This document shows, in pieces, positions 54,850 to 64,000 of a stretch of DNA of 64,000 nucleotides. How positions within the stretch are numbered: position 1 is the first letter of the stretch; each line of letters begins with the position of its first letter. This DNA is from Kryptolebias marmoratus. Its lineage: Eukaryota > Chordata > Actinopteri > Cyprinodontiformes > Rivulidae. The translations under genes were made by a program, and so were the position numbers. Where the stretch lies: positions 19,845,681-19,909,680 of the forward strand of contig NC_051453.1 of assembly GCF_001649575.2 (NCBI RefSeq), read 5' to 3'. The notes beneath the pieces were generated by a model, which worked only from the letters and a program-made list of their open reading frames with translations, was not told where the DNA came from and searched no databases.

Positions 54850-55520
54850 GAACAAGTAACCATAACAGTGGCAGACATCCTGGACTCCTGGACTGCACCA
54901 GGGCCTGACATGATCTACACCTACTGGCTGAAGAAACTGACCGCTCTCCATGAATGCCTAGCAGGACNNNNNNNNNNNNNNNNNNNNNNNNNNNNNNNNN
55001 NNCCCCCCGACTGGTTGACCCAAGTCTGGACAGTATTGATCTTGAAATACCCCAAGAAAGGGGGAATTCCTTCCAACTACCGGCCAATCACCTGCCTCTG
55101 TAAAACAAGGAAGCTCCTATCAGGCATCATAGCGGCTAAGATGAATATTCACATGGGTCAATACCTGAGAGAGGCACAGAAAGGAATTGGCACCAACACC
55201 AGGGGAGCCAAGCACCAGCAACTAGTCGCCCGATCTGTAGCTCGAGACTATAAGACCAAACACACAAACCTGTGCACTGCCTGGATTGACAACATGAAAG
55301 CCTATGACTCGATGCCCCACACATGGATACTGGAGTGCTTGAAACTGAACAACATCACTGGACACTAAGAACCTTCAATGAGAACTCAGTGGGAATGTGG
55401 AAGATGACCCTAGAGGTTAATTCAAAGCCAATTGTACAATTGTACAAGTCACAAGTCTGCATCAAGTGCGGGATATACCAAGTGGATGGATGCTCTGTCC
55501 CCACTCCTGTTCAGTCCTAA
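54850..55520 (+). mobile_element. R2/NeSL-type non-LTR retrotransposon fragment (reverse transcriptase)
   Basis: Open frame 54,868-55,368 reads SWTAPGPDMIYTYWLKKL, PPDWLTQVWTVLILKYPKKG, NYRPITCLCKTRKLLSGII and TAWIDNMKAYDSMPHTWILE: the RT thumb-proximal and motif 1-A regions, including the catalytic Asp of motif A. It is broken by a stop at 55,366-55,368; the matching frame resumes shifted as WKMTLEVNSKPIVQ and IKCGIYQ, then ends before the YADD motif. A 35-base N gap lies inside. Dead fragment, about 670 bases. The clade name is a judgement from memory. Confidence 0.75.
54968..55002. other. Assembly gap, 35 N
   Basis: Run of N within the retrotransposon fragment; the reading frame before and after the gap happens to agree. 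Confidence 1.
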
Positions 55521-55589
55521 TGTTAAAAAGTAGCTTTACACATTCCCAAACTATTTAAGGTTTATCATCCTTCATTTTAGGTCAGTTAC

Positions 55590-56000
55590 ATCTAAACAAG
55601 CCATACAATTCAATTTTCTTTTCAGACAGACGAAACCAAAGTAGAGATGCTTGGTCATAATAAATAGCATCACCTTTGGAAAGAAAAAACAAAAACAAAA
55701 ACAGCATACCAGCACAAACATCTCATACCAACTGTCAAAGCATGGTGGAAGAGGGCTAATGATTTGGGCCTCATGATGTGGTCGATCATGTACTACTCTG
55801 TAGATCAGTGTTCTAGAGTCAAATGTGAGGCCATCTGTCCAACAATTGAAGCTTGAACCAAACTGGGTCGTGACAGCAGAACAATGATTCCAAACCCAGC
55901 AGCTAATCCTCAACAGAACAGCTGAGAAACAAAAGAATCAAGGTGTTGCAGTGGTCCAAAGTCCAGACCTTCTGCTGGTAGGTCTTGACCACTGAAACAT
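55590..56000 (+). mobile_element. Decayed Tc1 transposase fragment
   Basis: Plus strand reads QTDETKVEMLGHNK (DET motif), HLIPTVKAWWKRANDLGL, then CSRVKCEAICPT and NNDSK-like remains, in shifting frames. Fits the catalytic half of a Tc1 transposase with stops. No terminal repeats seen. Confidence 0.75.
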
Positions 56001-56542
56001 CCCAGTAGACCAGCAGTTATGGAGATTTTATAACCAGCACAGTTTGATTTTTGTCATAATAAGTCAAATCCTTATACTCGTCCATGCTGTCCTGTATTTT
56101 AATGCTGCAAGAAAACAATGTTACCAACAGCCAATACCATTGTAAGAAAAATATTTTTTCACTTCAAAAACTAATAAAGGAGAAATATACTCTTAATTTC
56201 ATTTAAAGGTTAACCTAAACCTAATTTGGGGCATGTCTATTATTTCTTTTTTGTTTTGTGACACAATATCTGACACACAATCATGAATAAAGATGTCTCT
56301 CCTCCTGCTCTCTTTTCTAGCCTCACCTGACTTCCACTTGAATAATGTACTCTGATTATTACAGGAAGGGGGGGAGCAGCACTAAGTCCAGAAGGAATGC
56401 TAATAATTTCTAAGCCAAGTCAAGCCGTCATAAAACAGACGCCATAGTAACCCTCTAAAATAAACACATATATAGAGGATTGCTATGGTTAAGAAATCTG
56501 TAAGTGGTTTTATATTGTATATAAAGAAAAAATTACATGTGC

Positions 56543-56576
<34 letters not shown>
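56543..56576. repeat. (CA)n(TA)n compound microsatellite
   Basis: About 10 CA units followed by about 7 TA units. Confidence 0.95.
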
Positions 56577-57014
56577 AAATCCTACAGAGCTAACACTCAC
56601 AACTGTCTGCTCCAACCTTTCTTCTATATTAAAGAGAATCAGAGGGATAAACAAATAAATAAAAGTGTAATTTGATTTGCAGCTGCCAGATTTAACAAGA
56701 GCCCTGGTTTGGAAAAAAAAGTCTGTACAACAGAGAGCACTATTTTTTGCTACTTTCCACAAGCACTGGAACATGAGATTTAATCCAGATTACAATATCC
56801 AACAGACTCATTCCTGTAAAATAAAATCCAGGAAATTAAAGTCATCACGATCTCTGCCTGCATTAGTTTGCATTGCATTTATCGCTTCAAAAGCCTTTTA
56901 GATTCTGCAATGAAAATATTACTTAAAAAAAAAAAAACACGCACACACACACATTCAATCTTTGCTAAACTTGTCCGTACAACAACAAAATGCTACAATG
57001 ATTAAAGAAAACTA

Positions 57015-57645
57015 TTTCTTTCCATTGTATTTATTAACAGAAATGTATGAACATTTAATATGCAGGAATGAGACCTTGTGTGAATACATGGCACGATCAT
57101 TTACATTCTTTAATAGGACAGTGCACAAATAGGATGAAGGGGAGGAGGGGGAATACACAAATCTTAATGCAACCCTTCGCTGGTCTCTGACTGAAGGGAG
57201 CCATGTGACAAACACTGACTTTAAGTTAAAAATGTTTTTTTCCTCATTATTATATAAAGAAACAGGGTCATTACTAAAAAAAAAAATAAAAATAAAAAAA
57301 AGGGATACTACTATTATCGCACGTCAATTTCTATATACAGTCTAAAGACAGGTATTTCACACAAAGCAAAGAGAGAACTCTACCACAGTGCTAGGCTGTA
57401 ACTGCAATAATATTACTGTATGTAATCCCATGTAACACAACAATCACATGTGCAGCTGATCATCCTGCTTCATTTGAAGAAACTAAATTAGAGCTAACTG
57501 GTGTTCCTTAGTTGCTTTATTAGCTTATATTTCTTTTGGAGTTCATTGCACATCCTCTCTCAACAGAATGTCTGAATGTGTGCAATAGATTAACACAGAT
57601 TCTCTGCAGCAGCTCCTCGATGAGGTCCTCAGCTAAAACCAAACT
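57015..57645 (-). other. herc2: HERC2 3' untranslated region and polyadenylation signals (probable)
   Basis: Downstream of the HERC2 stop on the minus strand. AATAAA occurs at 57,516-57,521 and again at 57,030-57,035; either could end the transcript. No coding potential. The extent is inferred. Confidence 0.55.
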
Positions 57646-57918
57646 TCAGTGTCCTGTTAGGTAGTCCTGTGTGGAGTCGGAGGCGAACGAGTCGGCATCC
57701 TCGTTATCAGAGTCCTCGCTGCTGTCGTCGGCTGCGGGTTCCCCAGAGAGGGCGATGCGAGCGTAGTCGTCAGTGTCAATGGATTTGCAGAAGTGAATGG
57801 CGTATTTCAGTTTCTCCTCCAGCACCTGTTTGCACGAGTATCTGGGCAGCTTGAGCAGGAAGAAACACGTGTAGGACTCTGGCAGGAAGTGGTCAGGAGG
57901 GTTGTATTTATCCAGCAC
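57646..57918 (-). CDS. herc2: herc2 terminal exon, HECT catalytic cysteine and acidic tail
   Basis: Begins [20 protein letters not shown]; the Cys is the HECT active site. It continues [20 protein letters not shown] and ends in an acidic tail ([15 protein letters not shown]) and DYLTGH then TGA at 57,646-57,648. Acceptor TTTGTGTTCAG. Confidence 0.98.
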   Translation of the reverse strand: MLDKYNPPDHFLPESYTCFFLLKLPRYSCKQVLEEKLKYAIHFCKSIDTDDYARIALSGEPAADDSSEDSDNEDADSFASDSTQDYLTGH

Positions 57919-60900
57919 CTGAACACAAACAAGAAAGATACGAGAACTTAAACTGCCCACGTTTAACTCGGAGGCTAATTGAAGCTCCGTGATAGATTTC
58001 AGTAAACTTGATATTACTGTTGCAACAAAAAAAGGATCAAAAGACAGCGAATTCTGCACTGCAGTTTATTAAAGTACAGTTCATTAATGCGGTTTGTGGG
58101 GTTGTGTATAAAAGTTATAAACAATATTTTACATGCTGTAGATAGTTCTTTGAACAGCCTCACTTTGGAGAAACAGAGTTTATATTCAACAGGACTGACG
58201 AGCTAATGGCTAGTCTCAGCAGGGCCAAGACCAAAGTGAATTCCTGCCATCTTAAAGCAAATCTCAAAACTGTCAGGCCGGTTCAGGCAAATGCTGTTTT
58301 ATAAACCTTTATACTTTGTCAATTGTGTATTATAACAACATTTCAGCAGATTTAATATGATATAACATACCCCAGGCTGCACTGGAAATGCTACAGCTAG
58401 CTGCTGCTTTTTATGCTTGCAGATAACCATAGATATTTTCTCTACATAATTGTACACAGAGAAATTGACAGCGGTGTTAAGGTGGAGACACGCCTTGCGT
58501 GATCAAATCCAACTACATCCAACTTGAAGAGTCAATCTTTAGAGTTTTATCCTAACATTGTTTTTGGGATTACAGAATAAAAAACTGCTCAGATTATTTC
58601 CCAGTTTGAGGAGAGACGCCAGAACAATGTGGAACATATAAAAACAAGTTGGATAAATTGATTTCCAAAACATTTTCATTAGTACAAATAAAACAACCAT
58701 TTTTGATTCGACGTGATGAACGTAGAAGGCCATCTCGATGTATGCCAGTCAGCTGTGGTATGTTTAGGTGTAAGATTCAGGTTTAAGTGTGTCTTTGTTT
58801 CTTTGCTAACCATTTCCTGGGATCTCCGCTTTTCCTCACACATTATTATTATTATTATTTCTCACCTGTACAACAAAGTCCCGACCTCGAAAGTCAGCGA
58901 TGGTGCGCGGCAGCCGTGTGCGACCCCAGACGAACCGCAGGAACAGTGACCTCTCTGTGTTGGAAAAGGACTCCATCACCTCCCAGAACCACTGGATGAG
59001 TGGTGCCGTTGGCTCGACGCCTTTATAGGTGGCCACTGACTTCAAAAGGTGGAGAGGGATGTCTGGACTTCCACACACCTAAAAGGAAGGAGGTATTTCT
59101 ATCAGAATCTGAAGGTAAACAACCAGAGGATGGAGAAACCTGCTCCTCCTCACCATTGTTTCCAGCTCGTAACCAGTGAAAAGTGACAGCAGGGGAACAG
59201 GAACCACTCGAGCCATCCCTTCACGCACAGCAGACACCTGCTCATTAAACTCTTGGAGTCTGCAACAGCAGCAGCAGCAAAGAAACAACATTAATCATGG
59301 AAAAACAACCATATGGCTGCAGATGTAACTGTGTGGCATCAGAAGGGTTTTTCACCTGTAATTAATTGCCAGGCGGACATATTCTGCTCGGTTCTCCAGG
59401 GTGATGTGGGAGTATTTGGCGCTGAGCTGGATGTCCTGGCCGCTGGCGTTGGGCACTGTGAAGGGCAGGGTCATGCCCTCAAACTCTTCAGCTGTAGCTT
59501 CGTTGTCCCGGATGTACATCAAGCCAGGAATAAAATCCTTATCAACCTGGGAAGGACAGAAAATCACTGCAGGTTACCATTTCACTCATCTGTACAACCC
59601 ATTTATTTACTTATTTATTTAATATGTCCGTGCATGTGTGGCAGTACTTGAGCCCACAACACAAGTCTCGTGAACTCCGCAGCCATCCGCTCTGTCTTGT
59701 GCTACAATCATTTCCCATCTAACCTTTCTAGTATCTCAGGGGCAAAGCCACCAAACAAAAGCAGCATTGAGAAGGAAAAGGAATTTTCCCGACTCCACTC
59801 TTCTCACAGTGATAGTTCAGAGCGTGATCAGAGCGGGAGGGCAGCATGGACTCACGCCACCTTCTACACACAAGCCAAAAGCGTGATCCACTAAAACAAA
59901 ACACCATAGGTTTCCAGGAGTATTTGAAGAACTAAACGGACAGGCTTAGATTTTAATCTGAGGTGGAATGTATATGATTGTGCTCTAATGTAGGTCATGT
60001 GGAGCTGCAGGTGTTAGAGAACATCTGAAATGAAGTGAGACATTCCTTTTTACAACTCGTGGATGAAAAAGGTCAAATAAAAACAACCAAAGCACTTTGT
60101 TTGAATATCTACTGTGAATTGTTTCTGATCTGCAATCCATGCAACAAAAATGCTTTAGTTTAGTTTATGTTAAGGTTATAATATCTTAGTTTGGTTTTCC
60201 TCAGTTTATTTTATTTTAGACAGTCAATTTTATCTTGGCTTTGCATACTTAACCTTAGCCAGGCAAACTAAAATAAATTTATCTTATATTTTAGTTTAGC
60301 ATGTGTTTTAGATACACTGACACTTTTAGTTGGCTTTTTATTAAAATGTATTTAACTCTTAGCTGGCCTTCAGTACTCTTAGTTAGCCTTCTGGTACCTT
60401 TAGTTTAGCTTATCTTAGCTTATATTATTTCTGATCTGTTCAGCTCAGGTTTTTAAATTCTAGTTTAGTTTATGTTAGTTTTTATTATATCCTAGTTTTT
60501 TTTTAGTTTATCTTTAGTATGACTTGTTTTAGATACGTTTTACTCTGTACTTTCACGTCTTATTTACATGACCTTAGCTCATGTTTTAGATGTTTTGTTT
60601 AGCTTGTTACATTGACTGTATTTTATTTTCATGTTGTAAAGCACTTTGAACTGCCTCGTTGCTGAAAAGTGCTAAATAAATAAATTTGACTTGACTTTAT
60701 TTTCTTTGTATTCTGTATTGAAATTTACAATCATTCAACTGTATGTGTGTTGAACAGAGATGTGACCTGATCATGTGATTAGATTAGGAGATAAGGTTTA
60801 TTTTTTTTGCTCTCTATTCATAACTGACCACTTCTCTGATGAATCATTTTTATATTTTTATTTTTACCTAATTACCCACTAAGGTTTTGAATCAGTACAG

Positions 60901-63530
60901 CTAATGGCTGTTGTCTCGTCTGATGAACCAATATTGATTTCTGATGGCACCCAAAAGACACTTGAGAATAAATGTGTCCATATGAGTGCAGATGCCATCA
61001 GGGACAGTGTTTAAACGGATAGTTCTGACAATCTGAAGTAGGGTTCTGTAGAATAACTATTTCTCCAAACTGAGATCAATCAAAGGGCTATCTACAACAA
61101 GTAAGATAACTACTGTTTGTAACCTTTCTACAGACCCCTACCTCAAAAGATTTGAGCTACCCTTTTAAAGCAACATTTTCACATTCAGTGAATCCTCATT
61201 GGTGCGTTTCCCACACACTCTGGGAACTAATCAGTGCATTGAGGGGCAGAGCTGTGCGCACACCTCACTGAGGTCGGCGATGGTCAAGTTCATGCCTGCC
61301 AGCTGCTTCCATACAGGCTCTGCCAGATTCAGGCTGAGGGGGCTTCCAGTTCGGATTGCAATTCCCAGGAGGACTCCTGCAGACACGGCAAGACAACAAA
61401 ACATGACGCTCAGATCAAACCACAACAATTATCTGAGATACTGTGGAAATGTGTTCAGCAAAAACAAGTCACGCTCAGTAGCATTTTTTTATTATGTAGG
61501 ATTAACATTGCAGAGCTGACTGGGAGATGCACTGGATTTTACCTAAGAAGCGAAACATGCTCATGTGAAGAGAGGACTTGGCAGCAGGGTTAAGCAGGAA
61601 ACAATCCCTGTTAGCCCCCGACTCGTCGCGGCCGTTGGGGGTGACAATGAGCAGCGGCGTCAGGGAGTTCTGCAGCTCTTCGCACATTTCAGCAATGGAC
61701 TCACTGTAGCCTCCGCCGCAGTCGTCCACTGACTCACCTGACGAAAAAACAAGTGTGTCAAACAAGGCAGGCTGAGGCACAAAGATGCTTTTAAAGGAAG
61801 TAATAAATTTATCAGAGACATTCGAGGACCTGGCATCACTTTGTGGACATGAACACATACCCACAAACTTGACCTTCCATACGCGATGAGGAAGCAGCAG
61901 GCTGTCTGGGCTGAATGAACTCATTTTGGCACACATCTGACCAAACACAGACTTGGTTCCGTCGGGGCCTGCCAGACCTCCTTTGCTACGGGAACGCTTC
62001 ACCTGAAGGGTGAAAAAGGCAAAACAAAAGAAAAGAAAAGGGTTTGATTTGTTTCTGTTCTGAGCTCAGTAACTTCCTGCCAAATCCAAAGTAGTTATGT
62101 GCATGAACGCCTGGATTTGACAGCTTTCTCTCCTCCACAGACGGAACAGACCCAAAACCCTCTGTGGAGTCTGAAAGTTAGAACAGGACTCCCTACAGAC
62201 AGGAAGGAGTGCAGATCACACACCATGAAAAAAAAAAAACGTTATGAAAGGCATCACATGAAGTACTTAGGAGCCAGCCTGGAACGTAACGTTACAGTGG
62301 GCGAAGGGGAGGGAACGCAGCAGGAATGGGATAGATGAGGGGAAAAAGACTGACTGGGAGTAAGAAGAGGCTTTTAAAGAAGGTTGTGTTTTTAACTGTA
62401 CCTGTATTCTGTTCAGCTCCACAACAGGTCCATGCTGTCTGTCTCTTACCATTGTTGCTTGAACAACCTTCCTGAAAGCTGCTTCCTGTTTGAAAATAAA
62501 CCATAAATCAAGAAAAATAAAATCCCCTTGGCTAAACACTTCCCTTCCATTTACTTATATGGATTTATGTATGTTTTTTTTTCCTCCATTTGATCACACC
62601 TTGCCCTGGGAGATGAGGATGCCCCTGAGTGTGTCAAAGCCAACTGATGGGCCGTGGCCTGTCTGACCTAGCCGACCCTCCAGGTCAAACATCGGGATGC
62701 ACGGGCAGAAAAGCTCAGAGAAATGATGCAGCAGCAGCAACCTATTCCTCAGAGCCATGATGGGGATCTCCTGCAGATGGTTGTACTCCATAGGAACCTT
62801 AAAAACACACCAATATCACAAAAACAGAGAGTGAACAAAAATAGAAATTTGGAGGTCACTTGCTTTAGCAAAACCTTACTGCCATCTACTGGAAGCAATG
62901 GAAGGAACTCATTTTTCCGGCTGGGATAATACCTGTGTCGGGAGTTTCCCAGCATTAGTGGGCTTGCTGGTGGACCAGGCGAGAGTGTGAGCAGAGCCAC
63001 AGGCCACCCGGTTGATTTTCTTGCCCTGCAGCGCAGCCACTAGCCGCGGCCTCTGAATGGCGTTAGTGGTCCCGTCTCCGAGCTGGCCTTCATCGTTGTC
63101 ACCCCAAGTGTACACTTCTCCTGATTTTTATACAACAGCAACAACAAAAAAATTTTGAATAACATATCAACTGTTACAAAAGGCCAAATCTTGCATAAAA
63201 GGATTCTTCCTACCGTCTTCTGTGCAGCAAACACAGTGCAGAGACCCAGTGGCGATGGCGATGACTTTTTTTCCTTGTAGCCCCTGAACCTGTCTGGGTC
63301 GTCGCACGTGGTCATCAGAGCCATGACCCAGCCGATGGTAGTCCCCTTTGCCCCTATAAATAACAAAACACACACCCAGCTGAGCCCAGTCATCACTACA
63401 GCATGTGACGGACCATCACGCTGCAGGACTGTACATACCATGTGTAGACTGCCCCAGATTTAGTCAGTGCCACAGAGAACTGAGAGCCACACTCCACTTT
63501 CACTACTCCAAGGCCAGTGAGAGAGTCGAT
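57646..63530 (-). CDS. herc2: HERC2 E3 ubiquitin ligase, 3' part (last 12 coding exons)
   Basis: HERC2 is a giant (about 4,800-residue in human) HECT-type E3 ubiquitin ligase acting in DNA damage signalling, centrosome and iron/NCOA4 turnover. The window holds the last 644 residues in 12 exons with continuous phase: RCC1-like repeats of the third RLD (exons at 63,439, 63,214 and 62,933), a linker, and the complete HECT domain ending at TGA. Identity to the human protein is very high (for example [18 protein letters not shown]). The catalytic Cys of the HECT C-lobe is the codon at 57,865-57,867 in [14 protein letters not shown]. The acidic C-terminal tail ends DYLTGH as in human. The rest of the gene lies beyond the right edge. 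oca2 follows downstream in the same orientation. Confidence 0.98.
58060..58500. repeat. Foldback repeat family B, copy 7
   Basis: 'catgctgtagatagttcttt', 'gagctaatggctagtctcag' and 'cagctagctgctgc' as in copies 3 and 4. Fills much of the last HERC2 intron (57,919-58,865). Right arm not obvious. Confidence 0.7.
58866..59078 (-). CDS. herc2: herc2 exon, HECT domain hinge and C-lobe
   Basis: 71 codons: [40 protein letters not shown] and [20 protein letters not shown]. The IxWFWxxxxxxxxxxRxxFLxFxxGxxRLP pattern is diagnostic for HECT. Acceptor CCTTTTAG, donor CAG|GTGAGA. Confidence 0.98.
59154..59259 (-). CDS. herc2: herc2 exon, HECT domain
   Basis: Encodes [20 protein letters not shown] then [14 protein letters not shown]. 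Acceptor follows a CTG-repeat pyrimidine tract (GCTGCTGCTGTTGCAG), donor ATG|GTGAGG. Confidence 0.97.
59356..59546 (-). CDS. herc2: herc2 exon, HECT N-lobe
   Basis: Encodes [37 protein letters not shown] and [12 protein letters not shown]. Acceptor CCTTCCCAG, donor TACAG|GTGAAA. Separated from the previous exon by the longest HERC2 intron in the window (1.7 kb). Confidence 0.98.
60150..60645. repeat. Degenerate TTAG/TTTAGTTTA-rich repeat
   Basis: 'ttagtttagtttatgtta', 'cttatcttagcttata' and 'agtttatctttagtatg' variants recur for about 500 bases; an old, scrambled low-complexity repeat. Confidence 0.7.
61030..61170 (-). repeat. Foldback repeat family B, copy 8 (terminal piece)
   Basis: Only the right arm: 'tttctccaaactgagatcaa' then 'gggctatctacaacaagtaa' and 'ctacagacccctacctcaaa'. 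In a HERC2 intron, about 95 bases from an exon. Confidence 0.65.
61264..61376 (-). CDS. herc2: herc2 exon, HECT N-lobe
   Basis: Encodes [20 protein letters not shown] then [17 protein letters not shown]. GxAxxxxxPLxLxLxxxxW is the conserved HECT core. Acceptor TGTCTGCAG, donor GAG|GTGTGC. Confidence 0.98.
61543..61737 (-). CDS. herc2: herc2 exon, HECT N-lobe
   Basis: Encodes [37 protein letters not shown] and MFRFLG. Acceptor TTTTCGTCAG, donor TTAG|GTAAAA. Confidence 0.97.
61861..62002 (-). CDS. herc2: herc2 exon, start of HECT region
   Basis: Encodes [20 protein letters not shown], then [20 protein letters not shown] and VWKVKFVG. Acceptor CCCTTCAG, donor GTGG|GTATGT. Confidence 0.97.
62402..62485 (-). 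CDS. herc2: herc2 exon, linker before HECT
   Basis: 28 codons: [19 protein letters not shown] then PVVELNRIQ, identical or nearly so to human. Acceptor TTCAAACAG, donor CAG|GTACAG. Confidence 0.97.
62600..62797 (-). CDS. herc2: herc2 exon, end of RLD3 and linker
   Basis: Encodes [34 protein letters not shown] and [18 protein letters not shown]. Acceptor TTTTTAAG (not the usual CAG), donor AAG|GTGTGA. 66 codons, phases 0 and 0. Confidence 0.96.
62933..63120 (-). CDS. herc2: herc2 exon, RLD3 repeat
   Basis: Encodes [20 protein letters not shown], then [20 protein letters not shown] and AWSTSK. Acceptor AAAATCAG, donor ACACAG|GTATTA. The end of the RCC1-like domain. Confidence 0.97.
63214..63353 (-). 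CDS. herc2: herc2 exon, RLD3 repeat
   Basis: Encodes [19 protein letters not shown] then [20 protein letters not shown] and VCCTED. RCC1 blade with the GxxxRLGHG motif; essentially identical to human. Acceptor TTTATAG, donor GACG|GTAGGA. Confidence 0.97.
63439..63530 (-). CDS. herc2: herc2 exon, RLD3 repeat
   Basis: Encodes [20 protein letters not shown] then [10 protein letters not shown] and part of Trp. The VECGSxxSxALTxxGxVYTWG pattern is one RCC1 blade. Acceptor TGTCCTTAG, donor ACATG|GTATGT. Probably equivalent to human exon 82 by counting back from the end. Confidence 0.96.
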
Positions 63531-64000
63531 CTAAGGACATCAAATCACTTAAAATTTATTTTAAAAAAACTATGTTTGTTTATGTTAGTCACTTCATCAC
63601 AAAGCACATAATACTTCTATAATGTTATCCTGTGAAGTAATGCTGTACACTTGTAAAATAAAGAAGAGCACAGATTTATTGAGATCATGCATTTTCAAAA
63701 TAAAGACCTCCTGTTCCACTAAAACAGGCTGAGTGACTCTGGAATTTCACATCTTAGCATCCAGTTACAACATCACTGCTTTATAGGTATAATAACACCT
63801 CTTTTGTGCTAAATTATGCCAGAAGCTGAGAAAGCATTTAACACAGCACTGCTGATCATGTTTAAAGGAATATGATTTACTGCCAGATTCCTGCTCTGGG
63901 CACCAGACTGTACTTGCATACATGTACGGAAGTGGACCTTATCCTTATCCACCTTTAAACTCACTTTATATTCCTCATCTTATTAGGAAAGAATAAAAAA
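63531..64000. other. HERC2 intron, right edge of window
   Basis: Upstream intron of the first HERC2 exon seen. No further RLD3 exon was recognised before the edge. Confidence 0.6.

Larger units (their letters stand above)
59547..61263. other. Longest HERC2 intron in the window
   Basis: Contains the TTAG-rich stretch and a family-B remnant. The rest shows nothing recognisable. Confidence 0.6.

Noticed and set aside
56400..56774. 124-codon minus-strand frame with IYIYICVCV repeats
   Set aside because: Created by the CA/TA microsatellite at 56,543-56,576.
59079..59291. Poly-Cys run (CCCCCC) in a minus-strand frame
   Set aside because: It is the translated CTG-type pyrimidine tract before the HERC2 exon acceptor, not protein.

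Overview
This window is vertebrate nuclear DNA, almost certainly from a teleost fish. Genes are split into short exons with GT-AG introns, no long reading frames exist outside transposons, and the intergenic and intronic DNA is full of fish-type Tc1/mariner copies, hAT and foldback elements, LINE fragments and solo-LTR-like repeats. The species cannot be named from the sequence. The repeat spectrum suggests a spiny-rayed (percomorph-like) fish, which is an inference.

Two genes are present, both on the minus strand. HERC2 occupies the right end (57,646-63,530): its last 12 coding exons encode part of the third RCC1-like domain, the linker and the whole HECT ubiquitin-ligase domain up to the stop codon. 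OCA2 (the P protein of melanosomes) fills 7,444-47,721: 22 coding exons, equivalent to human exons 2-23, were placed with matching splice phases throughout and give 833 codons plus two bases. The final coding exon (about 27 residues in human) was not found in 1-7,443, and the non-coding first exon was not proven. HERC2 lies upstream of OCA2 in the same orientation, as in human, so the pigmentation synteny block is conserved.

The roughly 10 kb between the OCA2 start codon and the HERC2 stop codon holds a Tc1 copy interrupted by a solo LTR with a perfect 5-bp target duplication, a small hAT element, another Tc1 copy, a paired E-box/M-box site (51,701-51,732) that is a plausible MITF-controlled OCA2 promoter, a G-rich tract near 52.7 kb, and a degraded R2-like non-LTR retrotransposon containing a 35-N assembly gap.

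The OCA2 introns hold at least four recurrent repeat families: a long-terminal-inverted-repeat foldback element (about 8 copies across the window), a shorter dispersed element (5 copies), solo-LTR-like elements (5 copies) and decayed Tc1 elements, plus a perfect 159-bp ATGG microsatellite. No prokaryotic features, CRISPR arrays, operons, tRNA or rRNA genes were seen. Exon edges were set by hand from splice signals and protein similarity recalled from the human family; repeat edges are approximate unless a terminal repeat or target duplication is stated.
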